Positions 1 through 11,573 of a stretch of DNA of 64,000 nucleotides are shown here, piece by piece. The translations under genes were made by a program, and so were the position numbers. A model generated the notes under the pieces. The model made no database searches, was not told the DNA's origin, and saw only the letters and a program-made list of their open reading frames with translations. Source of the DNA: Spinacia oleracea (Eukaryota; Streptophyta; Magnoliopsida; Caryophyllales; Amaranthaceae); the NCBI RefSeq assembly GCF_020520425.1, contig NC_079488.1:1651747-1715746 (forward strand), written 5' to 3'. Numbering within the stretch: position 1 is the stretch's first letter; each line of letters opens with the position of its first letter.

Positions 1-806
1 TTATCGGAATCGGAAAATAATTCCGGAAACGGAAATATTAAATATTTGTTCAAAACGGAAATTAATTCCGGAATCGAAAATATTAAATATTGTTCGTATC
101 ACCGGAATCGGGAATTTAATCGGAAGCGTATCGTACTAATTAACATCGGACGAGGCCTGCTAGACGAAGGCCCAGCACGAAGCCGGGCCATCGCCCAGCA
201 AGCCAAGCGCGCCACACGAACTGCCAAGGCCACGCCAGGCCCATCGCAAGGCCAGGCCCAGCAGGCCGTGGCAGCGCGCGCAGCTGCGAGCAGTGGGCTG
301 CGAGCATTGCTGCTGCTCGCGTGGGCTTGTAGCTCGCGTGGGCCGAGCGACCGTGTGGGCTGTGCGCGGGCATGGCCTGCACGCTTGCGGGTCATGCTCG
401 TGTAGAGTTTGTGTTCACATACGAAACCTATAGAGTATAGGATTTGTTTAATGATTAAATTCCTAATCCTAAAAGATAAATTAATTAAATAAGAATTATA
501 CTAGGATTCTAATTTAATTAATTCGTATCCTAGTAGGATTCGGTTACTTATTCCATAGCCTATAAATATGAGTTAAGGGCTCATAATTTATATAGAGTAT
601 TCAAGTATTAAAAGTGATTTTTGAGAGCAAAATTCAGTCACTTAATTGCCTACAAATAGCCGAAAATTCCAAGTACCTTAAGGGAAATTCTAGTTGATCA
701 AGCTTAAGGCGGATCCGGACGTGCTGTGGACTATCTACGGAGGGACGGCACTTGGAGTCCTAAAAACTTGTTCTTGTTCGGTTCGGGCGCAACTAGGGAG
801 GGCACG
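1..806. mobile_element. Left part of an older LTR, cut by a younger retroelement
   Basis: This stretch begins with direct repeats of a 'ttccggaa' type motif. It continues into a GC-rich block (about 150-410) and an AT-rich part, and ends at the target site of the Ty3-like element. The sequence resumes after 9496 and seems to end near 9616 in 'taacctaaca', so the two parts look like one LTR of an older retroelement, perhaps Ty1/copia, whose start lies outside the window. No gag or pol is seen. Open frames in the GC-rich block are compositional and I do not call them genes. The family is an inference from LTR-like ends only. Confidence 0.45.
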
Positions 807-3645
807 TGTAACGCCCCGACCTCTAAAACACTTATTAAAGCATAATTAGCAGCGAAATTAACCTAATTGGTCAGGGCATTACCTGCCGTAACTCCCTCTT
901 GGGAATTACAAGGCAATTTTCAATCATAAGATATTAAATCCCAAAAATTAATATAATAATCTTTTATATTACCAAAATAAAGGTACATAAATTACAAAAA
1001 AAGTCTTTAATTAAACTATTAAAACTTAAGGCATAAACTAGGTGGGAATTATTAAAGTGAAATCCTCGCCACTACTCGTTCCCATCGATCCCAGCGGTAC
1101 CTAAAACAGAAAACAAAATAACGGTGAGCCGAAGACTCAGTAACGAACTATTCTAGCAACGTAAATTCATTTCAATTCATTTTATTTAATAACACAGGGA
1201 GAATAGAATAATGTAAAACATTTTATAAAGTCCTTTATTTAATTCATTCATAACTTTTGGGTGCACATGCTAGTCGTGGCAAGTATGACATGGTGGAACG
1301 TCTTCCACGATGGACCGCTGTCCATAAACATGGGGCCTTGGCCCGAAAACATGAGAGCCTTGGCTCAATGGGCGGATGCCCCATGGGTACATGCATGACC
1401 GAGAATCGTAACCTGTGAACATATACTGCCAAACGGACTAGGTCTTTCACTTTCATTTATCATGTTTCGTTTAATTTTACATTTTAGCCTTTTTACTTCA
1501 GTTGAAGGAACATAATTCCTTTAGATCATGAGATCATGATAAAACATCATTTAGATCCTGGGATCCATAAAATATCATTTCTTTCCTGGCATCATAGAGA
1601 CATCATTTCATTCATGGTTTCTTATAAAGATCGTTTTATAAGAATTTCAATCAATCATATTATAGTAAATAATTCAATCAAATCACATTTCATTTCCCGC
1701 AATTCATAAAACATGTCAAAGCATTCAATTCATAAATAAATCATAACATTGTATTTTCATAAATGCATTTATAAGGGAATTGCGGGTACTAGCAATAGCC
1801 GTTACCTCACTTCCACGATTTTGCTAAGAATTTTCCTTAGTTCGTTCGTCCTGAGCTCCGAGTCCAATTTCTTTCAAAATAATAAATCCTTGAATTAGTA
1901 CTAAATCGATAAATAATTTAAAAATCAATATTTTTTATAAATCATAAATTTTATAATTAATAAATTTTATAAATCAAGAGTTTTAATAAAATATACTTTT
2001 CGAAATTTAATGAAAATAATATTAATCTAATTTTCAATCAAAATATTTATATGTATATATATTTATTTCATAAATTGTTTGTCATGACTATTATTTAAAC
2101 TCCATTTTTGTTAAATAAGTCTAGTAATTTCCTTTATTAAAATCAATAATTAAACCTGAAAAATAATAACGATTTATTAGTAAATAATTATATTATAAAA
2201 TCAATTTATTAAACACAAACACCATAGAAATTCTGAAAACTTAGGTTGGTCTTACCCAAAGCCCAAATGGTTAAGTTGGCCCAACTTAAATTTGGGTTGG
2301 AGGAAAATGAATCAGTTTCAATTGAAACTGATTCTCTCCTTTTTTTTTTTTTTTTGAGAGGTACGAACAGAGGGGGAGGGAGCACGGCTGAGCAGAGCAC
2401 GAAAAGGAGGGCGATGGGGCTGGGTTTAGTGGCGGCGGGAAAAGCCGGTGAAGGCGAGGGTGGTGGTGGTTTGTTCGGCGGCGGTACATCGAGGGGAAGG
2501 AGAGGAAAGGAAAGGCGAACAGGGGAGGCAGGGGAGTTTCGTTGAGCGGTTCTGGGCGGCGGTGGCTCACCGGGAATTAGGGCGGAGGTTGGATTTGATG
2601 ATGACGGTTTTGGTGTGGTGGCTGCGGTGTTGGTGGTGCGAGGCGGGGAAGGGGGATGAAACAGGGGAGGGGGCAGGGGATGCGAAGAGCAAGGGAGGTG
2701 AAGGTGGTGCGTTGGCGGGTGGTGGTCTGGGTGGCTGGGCAGCACAACAGGGTTGCGCAAGTGGTGGTGATGGTGAACGGTGGTGGGGCGTGACTTTGGT
2801 GGTGCGACAGGTCGAAAGGAAGGAGGGAGCAGGGGAGTGCCGAGTGCGTGAGATGGAGGAACAGGGGGGCGAATAAAGGGTGGTTGCGGTGGTGGTGAAC
2901 GGAACGGTTGAGGTGATGCTAGGCAGCAGTGGTAGAGGTGTTTGACGGAGGTTTCAATGGCGGCAACCACTGATGGTGGTGGTGGTTGAGCAGTGGTTTG
3001 AACGAAGAACACAAAGGGGAGTGAATCAGTTTTGGTAAATGATTTTGGGTTGAGAGAAGTGGAAAGAAAATGGCTGATTATAATGGTAAATAGAGTGAAT
3101 GAAAGCTGAAATCCTTGGGGAGCAAGGCAATGAATTAAGACTGAATTGAGGGAAAAGGGAGAAGGAAGGATTGGTTTCCTTCTTGCTGGTACGTGGAGAG
3201 CAAAGAGAAGAGGTGAAATGAGATTTTGGCTCTTCTAAGGGCATTTTAGTCATTTCCCAAAGTTAGGCAAAATTCAGAAAATCAATTTCTGTTTTTAGAA
3301 AATTTATTAGAATGGAAATGTTTAATTAAAACTAAGTCTCAAAATAATCTTTTATAAAAGTGTCGTTAACGAAAAACAATTTCGTTTCCGAATAAAATAA
3401 GAACGTTATTAAATTATGAAAAATCCGAAAATAATTAAGATTTAAAAAGATCGTTTAAGCACGTAAAGATAAAAATTAAATTATATAATCTGAAAATAAT
3501 AAATCGTGTAGCAATTATTAAAAATTCAAGCGAAATAAAGCTTCGTTAATTAAAACAAAGTTCAATTTAGGATTTAAAACGATTTTAAGCTAAATAAAAA
3601 TAATTAAGCATAATTAATCGAGTTTTAAAAATTCGGGGTATTACA
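807..3645 (-). repeat. Long terminal repeat (3' LTR in element sense)
   Basis: This is the first LTR of the element at 807-9496, flanked on its left by the duplication gcacg. Its outer parts are AT-rich. A block of about 0.65 kb (2380-3010) is GC-rich with marked strand bias: G and A on the plus strand, C and T on the element's sense strand. That bias gives long proline-rich or glycine-rich open frames which I treat as compositional, not as genes. Confidence 0.88.
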
Positions 3646-6600
3646 TTCTTACCCCCTTAGAAAAAGTTTCGTCCTCGAAACTTGAAAATTAGATTTATAA
3701 AATGTTTGTTGAAAATTGAACACGCTCGAATAAAAGTATGATGTTTTATTTTAAAACCCAGATCTCAAAAATTTTATTTCAATCTTGACAATGTCTAGCC
3801 TTCATTCCGCCATCATCTTTTAGGACTCCGCTTCAACTCGAGACCTAGAATCGAAGAGTAAAGAATGCAAAAGGGGCAAAATTATATATTGATCCTTAAT
3901 CGTCATTAAGGTCAATTACATCTCGCCATCGTCTTTCGTATCTCCACTTGATTTCATATAATAGGATCGAGGAGCAAAGAACACAAAAGGGGCAAACTTG
4001 TTAGCATAGACTAGGCTCCTATTTTACTTTGCGAGATCCTGTTTGAAAATATTTTCCACCAAAAATAGTAGTTTTTAATGCAAAATTATAATTCTGAAAA
4101 TATATGTATATATATATGAAATAAATATTTATCTATCAATTGCAATACTCAAATAATTGTAAAAGTTATTTATTATCACAATCTCGTACTCTGAGCTCAG
4201 GAGAACTTCCATCGGAGGCGGCATCCATGAATAACAATTAGATTACCAGTACAATCATGTCAGCACAAACATAATCCATATCATAGAGACATAATTCATA
4301 TGAAAATTCAAACTAAGCATAACATTCATAATCATTTGATCTAACACACGATCATGGTTGACCATAACATAAACATTCATAGAAAACATAGTCATTCATA
4401 CATCATATCGTTCATGGGCGAATAATTAGAGACATTTCACTTTCATTTGCTATTGGCTCCTTTGCTGCAGAAATCTTTGTCGTTGACTTTCATTATTCGA
4501 TTATTTTTGATTTCGATCTCCGGTCTTTCGTCTATGTTGAGTGACTTCGTTAACTACGTTCGTTGCAGGGGTTCGAATTCAATCACGTGACTAGAAATAT
4601 ATCGTTAGACATACGACTTGGTTACTTATCCTTAGGTCGAAAAAAAAAAAAAAATCTCGTATTTTGCGGAGAGTGCTAAGCCATCAAGCATGCCTTTATC
4701 ATAAACAATCTAGCTTCTAAAAAAACTTAGTTCATACTACCTGGTTTTACAGATATGTCATTTTGTCAATTTCTATTCTCAACTCCATTTCATTCCTCAA
4801 TCATTCATAACTCTCTTCGAATTTCATAACATTCATTAATATCATCAACCTGATAGACAGAATTCTCGATAACTTATTTTAATGCTTTATATGCAAACTC
4901 AATTTCATGTCCTCACTATAAATCATACTTTTCCTCACAACATTTTTGCAAAACCTTACATTCTCTAGTTCAGCTTTTCTTTTATGGAGATAATCAAGCG
5001 TCCTTTCAGATAACTACACAAAAACAATCCTTATAAATGATGCGGAAAGGTAAACCAAGAATACCATCAGCCTTACTGAAAAACTAATTCTTGATAACTT
5101 CTTTTATAATTCTCAGAACTTCATGTGTAACCTTAATCATGTGTGGTTTCGCATAATATTCTCACATAACTTTAAAATTCTAGCTTAGCTTCCTTAACAT
5201 ATCTGAAAATACACTTAGGTACTTAAAACCATAGAACAATCATTATAAAGGGTGCGGAATAGTAACTCAAAAATCAATTATACTCGCACGCTTTAAACCT
5301 TGAATAACCTTGATTTAATTGGTGCTTCACCACTTATAAGATACAAACTCATGCTTCTCTCTATACTCTGCCTTTTAACCTTACTGGTACATTAATTCTT
5401 CTTTTGGTAAAATTCTCAAGATCTTATTCATGTGTCAATTCAAATGGGTCTTTTATCATAACTCATGTTGGGTTCATAACTTTTCTGTATAACTTCTTAG
5501 CTTCCGTAATAGAGGCATAAGGCATACCAATCATCTTCTAGATAATAGACTTTTGTACTTATAAACATCAATATATATTCACCATGAATAACACGGGAGG
5601 TAACCCTAGAATCAATATCATTCACAACTTGAACACTTTAAATCTAAAATAACCTCAACTTAATTAGTGATCCTTAGTCTCGTTTGGTACTATTCTATCC
5701 TTACAGATTTCATAACCATACAAATTCCTCAAAACAATTCATATCCACAAATTCTTTGAGTTCGAACTGTTCTTAACTTGACTTCTCCAAGGACATAGTG
5801 ATGCTTTAAACTTTTCCTAGTCTATTTAGGGTAGGAAACTCATAACATGACATGTGACAATAAACATGAAATCAAGGGAAGTTCGATTCTAAAGCGAGAG
5901 AGAGCAAATCAGAATAATATCAGCGTTGGCGTCATTTTTGTCCTTTATCATGTAATCTTTTACGTATGTTGACGGGCGTGATGGATTTAGCATTGTTGTT
6001 GTTTCGTTCATGATTGGTAGGTGGTTTAGGACAATCTTTAACGAAATGATCTTTTCCTTGACATCGATAACAAGTATTCGTTTTAGCACGATATTAAATT
6101 CCATTCGTTAGAGCATTTCGAAAGTCTCGAGTAGTCTTCAAATTCCATCGAATCGGCTTGCGATCATAGATTGGTGAATTCAAAGGTGAAAACTTCTTTA
6201 AATAGTGACGCATTTCCGTTTGTATTAGTAGCTTTCGTTTTCCGAGAATCTTTGACCATTTCAGTTGACAACGTACGTGTAGTTCCTAATCGTTCCATCA
6301 TCTCCTTGTGGTCTCTTATAGATTGGTCGTCATAGAAATCGTCATGGGAAACATCATTGTGGACGACGTCATCGTGAATGTTGTGCTTGATGTGAGCTTC
6401 GTTCGTGGCATCGTTAGCAACCTTGATAATCGATATTTCGCATAACATATTCAATCAAGAAAACACACATACCATGAAAAATGAATCCCTTTTATCCCGT
6501 GCGTTCCTACGCTCACACTCATTTCATTTTAACTTAACATGATTTTAACATATTCTTTTTAACTAAACTCTTTGCTTCAAGCCTATTGAATTCTACTATG

Positions 6601-6658
6601 CGCAAAACCCGTAAGGTTTAGCACTTATGGTCCAGAACCTTGGCTCTGAATACCAAAC

Positions 6659-9496
6659 TGTAACGCCCCGACCTCTAAAACACTTATTAAAGCATAATTA
6701 GCAGCGGAATTAACCTAATTGGTCAGGGCATTACCTGCCGTAACTCCCTCTTGGGAATTACAAGGCAATTTTCAATCATAAGATATTAAATCCCAAAAAT
6801 CAATATAATAATCTTTTATATTACCAAAATAAAGGTACATAAATTACAAAAAAAGTCTTTAATTAAACTATTAAAACTTAAGGCATAAACTAGGTGGGAA
6901 TTATTAAAGTGAAATCCTCGCCACTACTCGTTCCCATCGATCCCAGCGGTACCTAAAACAGAAAACAAAATAACGGTGAGCCGAAGACTCAGTAACGAAC
7001 TATTCTAGCAACGTAAATTCATTTCAATTCATTTTATTTAATAACACAGGGAGAATAGAATAATGTAAAACATTTTATAAAGTCCTTTATTTAATTCATT
7101 CATAACTTTTGGGTGCACATGCTAGTCGTGGCAAGTATGACATGGTGGAACGTCTTCCACGATGGACCGCTGTCCATAAACATGGGGCCTTGGCCCGAAA
7201 ACATGAGAGCCTTGGCTCAATGGGCGGATGCCCCATGGGTACATGCATGACCGAGAATCGTAACCTGTGAACATATACTGCCAAACGGACTAGGTCTTTC
7301 ACTTTCATTTATCATGTTTCGTTTAATTTTACATTTTAGCCTTTTTACTTCAGTTGAAGGAACATAATTCCTTTAGATCATGAGATCATGATAAAACATC
7401 ATTTAGATCCTGGGATCCATAAAATATCATTTCTTTCCTGGCATCATAGAGACATCATTTCATTCATGGTTTCTTATAAAGATCGTTTTATAAGAATTTC
7501 AATCAATCATATTATAGTAAATAATTCAATCAAATCACATTTCATTTCCCGCAATTCATAAAACATGTCAAAGCATTCAATTCATAAATAAATCATAACA
7601 TTGTATTTTCATAAATGCATTTATAAGGGAATTGCGGGTACTAGCAATAGCCGTTACCTCACTTCCACGATTTTGCTAAGAATTTTCCTTAGTTCGTTCG
7701 TCCTGAGCTCCGAGTCCAATTTCTTTCAAAATAATAAATCCTTGAATTAGTACTAAATCGATAAATAATTTAAAAATCAATATTTTTTATAAATCATAAA
7801 TTTTATAATTAATAAATTTTATAAATCAAGAGTTTTAATAAAATATACTTTTCGAAATTTAATGAAAATAATATTAATCTAATTTTCAATCAAAATATTT
7901 ATATGTATATATATTTATTTCATAAATTGTTTGTCATGACTATTATTTAAACTCCATTTTTGTTAAATAAGTCTAGTAATTTCCTTTATTAAAATCAATA
8001 ATTAAACCTGAAAAATAATAACGATTTATTAGTAAATAATTATATTATAAAATCAATTTATTAAACACAAACACCATAGAAATTCTGAAAACTTAGGTTG
8101 GTCTTACCCAAAGCCCAAATGGTTAAGTTGGCCCAACTTAAATTTGGGTTGGAGGAAAATGAATCAGTTTCAATTGAAACTGATTCTCTCCTTTTTTTTT
8201 TTTTTTTGAGAGGTACGAACAGAGGGGGAGGGAGCACGGCTGAGCAGAGCACGAAAAGGAGGGCGATGGGGCTGGGTTTAGTGGCGGCGGGAAAAGCCGG
8301 TGAAGGCGAGGGTGGTGGTGGTTTGTTCGGCGGCGGTACAGCGAGGGGAAGGAGAGGAAAGGAAAGGCGAACAGGGGAGGCAGGGGAGTTTCGTTGAGCG
8401 GTTCTGGGCGGCGGTGGCTCACCGGGAATTAGGGCGGAGGTTGGATTTGATGATGACGGTTTTGGTGTGGTGGCTGCGGTGTTGGTGGTGCGAGGCGGGG
8501 AAGGGGGATGAAACAGGGGAGGGGGCAGGGGATGCGAAGAGCAAGGGAGGTGAAGGTGGTGCGTTGGCGGGTGTGGTCTGGGTGGCTGGGCAGCACAACA
8601 GGGTTGCGCAAGTGGTGGTGATGGTGAACGGTGGTGGGGCGTGGCTTTGGTGGTGCGACAGGTCGAAAGGAAGGAGGGAGCAGGGGAGTGCCGAGTGCGT
8701 GAGATGGAGGAACAGGGGGGCGAATAAAGGGTGGTTGCGGTGGTGGTGAACGGAACGGTTGAGGTGATGCTAGGCAGCAGTGGTAGAGGTGTTTGACGGA
8801 GGTTTCAATGGCGGCAACCATTGATGGTGGTGGTGGTTGAGCAGTGGTTTGAACGAAGAACACAAAGGGGAGTGAATCAGTTTTGGTAAATGATTTTGGG
8901 TTGAGAGAAGTGGAAAGAAAATGGCTGATTATAATGGTAAATAGAGTGAATGAAAGCTGAAATCCTTGGGGAGCAAGGCAATGAATTAAGACTGAATTGA
9001 GGGAAAAGGGAGAAGGAAGGATTGGTTTCCTTCTTGCTGGTACGTGGAGAGCAAAGAGAAGAGGTGAAATGAGATTTTGGCTCTTCTAAGGGCATTTTAG
9101 TCATTTCCCAAAGTTAGGCAAAATTCAGAAAATCAATTTCTGTTTTTAGAAAATTTATTAGAATGGAAATGTTTAATTAAAACTAAGTCTCAAAATAATC
9201 TTTTATAAAAGTGTCGTTAACGAAAAACAATTTCGTTTCCGAATAAAATAAGAACGTTATTAAATTATGAAAAATCCGAAAATAATTAAGATTTAAAAAG
9301 ATCGTTTAAGCACGTAAAGATAAAAATTAAATTATATAATCTGAAAATAATAAATCGTGTAGCAATTATTAAAAATTCAAGCGAAATAAAGCTTCGTTAA
9401 TTAAAACAAAGTTCAATTTAGGATTTAAAACGATTTTAAGCTAAATAAAAATAATTAAGCATAATTAATCGAGTTTTAAAAATTCGGGGTATTACA
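6659..9496 (-). repeat. Long terminal repeat (5' LTR in element sense)
   Basis: This is the second LTR, nearly identical to 807-3645 over its whole length, including the strand-biased GC-rich block (about 8232-8862). It is flanked on its right by gcacg at 9497-9501. In element sense it is the 5' LTR, because the primer-site-like sequence follows it inward. Confidence 0.88.
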
Positions 9497-9780
9497 GCAC
9501 GCAACAAAGTGTATGCATCTAAACTATGCTAAATGATTATGTGTAAATAATATGCTTTCATGACTTTATGGTTTTCCGCATGATTTATGTTTTGTCATAT
9601 GAATCATAACCTAACATGTATATCGCCATACAATTAAGTTTGATAGAGTTTATGTACGACAATTGCGTGTTTCTTCATTCAATTTCTACATATTATTAAT
9701 TAATGCCTTAATGGGTTGCTTGCTAATAAAAGTTAGGTCAACTTAATTTTTAAGATTGGAGACTATTCAATTTCCTCGTA
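9497..9780. mobile_element. Right remnant of the older LTR, then AT-rich spacer
   Basis: After the second copy of gcacg the sequence continues what was broken off at 806. An LTR-like end 'taacctaaca' occurs near 9616. No primer-binding site follows it, which fits a solo LTR or an eroded copy. The stretch up to 9780 is AT-rich and I see nothing else in it. Confidence 0.4.
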
Positions 9781-10039
9781 ATCTCTCTGTCCCTTAATAC
9801 TCACATCGTTTGAATTTTTGCACTATTTACAAAACTTACTTTAACTCTATTTTATTTATAGTATATGAAAACAAATGTTATTATATAATATATTATTGGC
9901 TTCATCTTAATATATATTTTCAAAATATTAGTATTTTTATAAGTTTTTATAATATGTAGTTAAATATATTAGTGGTCAAAGTTGTACATTAACACGCGTA
10001 TTCAATCTAAACGGTGCGAGTATTAAGGGACGGAGGAAG
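9781..10039. mobile_element. Stowaway-like MITE
   Basis: The element has terminal inverted repeats of about 30 bp containing 'gtcccttaatactc' at both ends (left 'ctgtcccttaatactcac', right 'gagtattaagggacggag'). It is flanked by TA dinucleotides, and its interior is AT-rich and non-coding. This matches the Tc1/mariner-derived Stowaway MITEs of plants, whose ends resemble ctccctccgtccc. Confidence 0.75.
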
Positions 10040-10268
10040 TATTTTTTTTGACGTCAATTCCTCATATCAAACACCAAGTATATGCCAATTCCTCATATCA
10101 AACACCAAGTATATGCCAAATTCACTAGTAAAAATGTTTGTTACGTCATCAATTCATCTTCATATAGTAGTACCTAGCTTACTCCCTTCATTTTTCAAAT
10201 TATTATCCGCCATTAAAAGTTATGTACCCTGTATTACGTAGTTAGATATAAAAAAAAGTCTTACCAAT

Positions 10269-10637
10269 CCTCCGACTTTTAACATTGTCCTTGCTCGTGA
10301 TATAGGTATTTCTAATCTCCACATCGAAGGTGATAACCTCTTAGTAATAACTGCTGTGCTTGCTTGGTCATCTCCTTGGCAAATTGATCACATTATTACT
10401 GATTCAGATTCTCCTGAATTTCTTCTGCAATTGGAATATTAGACACGTCTACAGAGAAGTAAATAGAACAACAGATTGGATCGCTGATGTTGGACATCTT
10501 GTTTCTACTAGCTTAGATATTGATATTTGTAATAACTTTAGTTTATTTCCTAGCATTTCTTCTGATGCATTAGGAGTGCCCCTCGTGAGGAGGGTCTCAT
10601 AGTGCTTTTCCTTTTCTTCTTACCTTGTAAAAAAAAA
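10269..10637 (+). pseudogene. RNase H-like (RVT_3) fragment of a non-LTR element
   Basis: Translation gives pieces typical of the plant RNase H domain found at the C-terminus of LINE-type ORF2 and of stand-alone RNase H-like genes: HIEGDNLLVI near 10314 and HVYREVNRTTDWIADVGH near 10445-10500. The reading frame is interrupted by stops between these pieces. An A-run follows at about 10630, consistent with a 3' end. I take it as a 5'-truncated, decayed copy; I could not define a target-site duplication. Confidence 0.55.
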
Positions 10638-10789
10638 GATCTATATTTTCTAAGATCATGTTTATAAACATCAAAAATTGGTGTTTAAAAAAGAGATTGG
10701 ATAAAAAAAACTATAAAATGAGAGAGAAAGGCAAAGAAAGAGTGAAATAATGCAACAGATAGTGTTTGACATGTGGCAAATGTGGACCA

Positions 10790-11450
10790 AACAATATTGT
10801 TAATCCGTTCCAATATGAACCCGTGCTTAATAAACCCGAACCGAACTGACAAGAAACCCGACCCGTTAATGAACTCGTTTCTACCCGAACCTATGAACCC
10901 GATCCAAACCTGATCTGTTTGTCTGAATTGACACACTCACGAGTCACGAAGCCTAATTGCTCATTGATATCCCATCCCTAATTGGCTAATTGCCTAAACA
11001 CGACTGCATGATTCACTTTATCACACGCAAATACACTATTTTCTTCATCACATTAACTTCTCCCCAAGCCGAGACAGAAACAAACTTGTTCAAAGAAAAA
11101 ATGCGGATTTAGACATCCTCAAATACAATTTTTTAGAACCTAGCCCGAAAACCCACTTTAACCCGAAAAATTCATATCAAATATTTATTTTGGACATGAG
11201 ATTTTTTGTTGAAACCCGACCCGGCCCGAAGATCACCGCTAATACGAAAGTACGGACTAAACGTTTTATTCGGGCTTATTTTCTAAAGCCCAATTGCTCA
11301 TTGATTTCCCATCCCTAATCGCCAAAGCACGACTGCATGATTCACTTCATCACATTAGCTTTCCCCCCAAATTGAGGCAGAAACAAACTACTTCAACGAA
11401 ATATCGAATTCAGAATTGACAACAACCCAAAAAACAGTCACTGAATCTCT
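10790..11450. repeat. Duplicated segment in the upstream region and 5' leader of the helicase gene
   Basis: Two related copies lie in tandem: about 10950-11105 and about 11286-11420. Both carry 'attgctcattgat', 'cccatccctaat', 'acgactgcatgattcact' and 'gacagaaacaaact' or a close variant. Each copy is preceded by a stretch rich in 'cccgaaccc' and 'cccgaccc' (10800-10930 and 11110-11240). The downstream copy probably supplies the transcript leader, since a 5'-UTR intron donor follows at 11454. Confidence 0.7.
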
Positions 11451-11453
11451 CAG

Positions 11454-11564
11454 GTAAATGCTTCTCTTACTTTGTTTATTTCATTCGCAAACTCAATTTT
11501 TTTTCCAGGTTTTGGAATTCAGTTGAACCTACTAAACCCTTCTTCAATACATTGTTGTTTGCAG
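11454..11564 (+). other. 5'-UTR intron of the helicase gene (predicted)
   Basis: A donor ctctcag|gtaaatg and an acceptor tttgcag|taatt bracket 111 bp just before the ATG at 11574. Size and sites fit a short leader intron, but no transcript was available to test it. Confidence 0.55.
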
Positions 11565-11573
11565 TAATTAGCA

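Larger units (their letters stand above)
807..9496 (-). mobile_element. Non-autonomous Ty3/gypsy-like LTR retroelement, young
   Basis: Two direct repeats of about 2.84 kb (807-3645 and 6659-9496) share ends of the type tgtaacgcccc...ggggtattaca. They enclose about 3.0 kb and are bounded by the 5-bp duplication gcacg (802-806 and 9497-9501). A stretch next to 6658, read on the minus strand, resembles the initiator tRNA-Met primer site (ttggtattcagagcc), and a purine tract abuts 3645, so sense is the minus strand. The interior shows a small gag-like zinc-knuckle remnant (CX2CX4HX4C, near 6030-6070) and nothing I can assign to protease, reverse transcriptase or integrase. It is therefore broken or non-autonomous, of the large-retrotransposon-derivative type. 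By eye the LTRs differ at only about six places in 2.84 kb, so insertion is recent. Confidence 0.88.

Noticed and set aside
46-405. Overlapping open frames on both strands in a GC-rich block at the left edge
   Set aside because: They overlap in several frames, are Ala/Arg-rich and lie inside an LTR-like sequence, so they reflect base composition.
2209-3012. Long proline-rich open frame (and glycine-rich counterparts), repeated at about 8061-8863
   Set aside because: It lies within both LTRs, its length differs between the copies, and both strands are open because of strand-biased GC content. I do not call it a gene.
5889-6454. Two short open frames on the minus strand in the retroelement interior
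   Set aside because: They are remnants of a gag-like region, not host genes, and are covered by the element entry.
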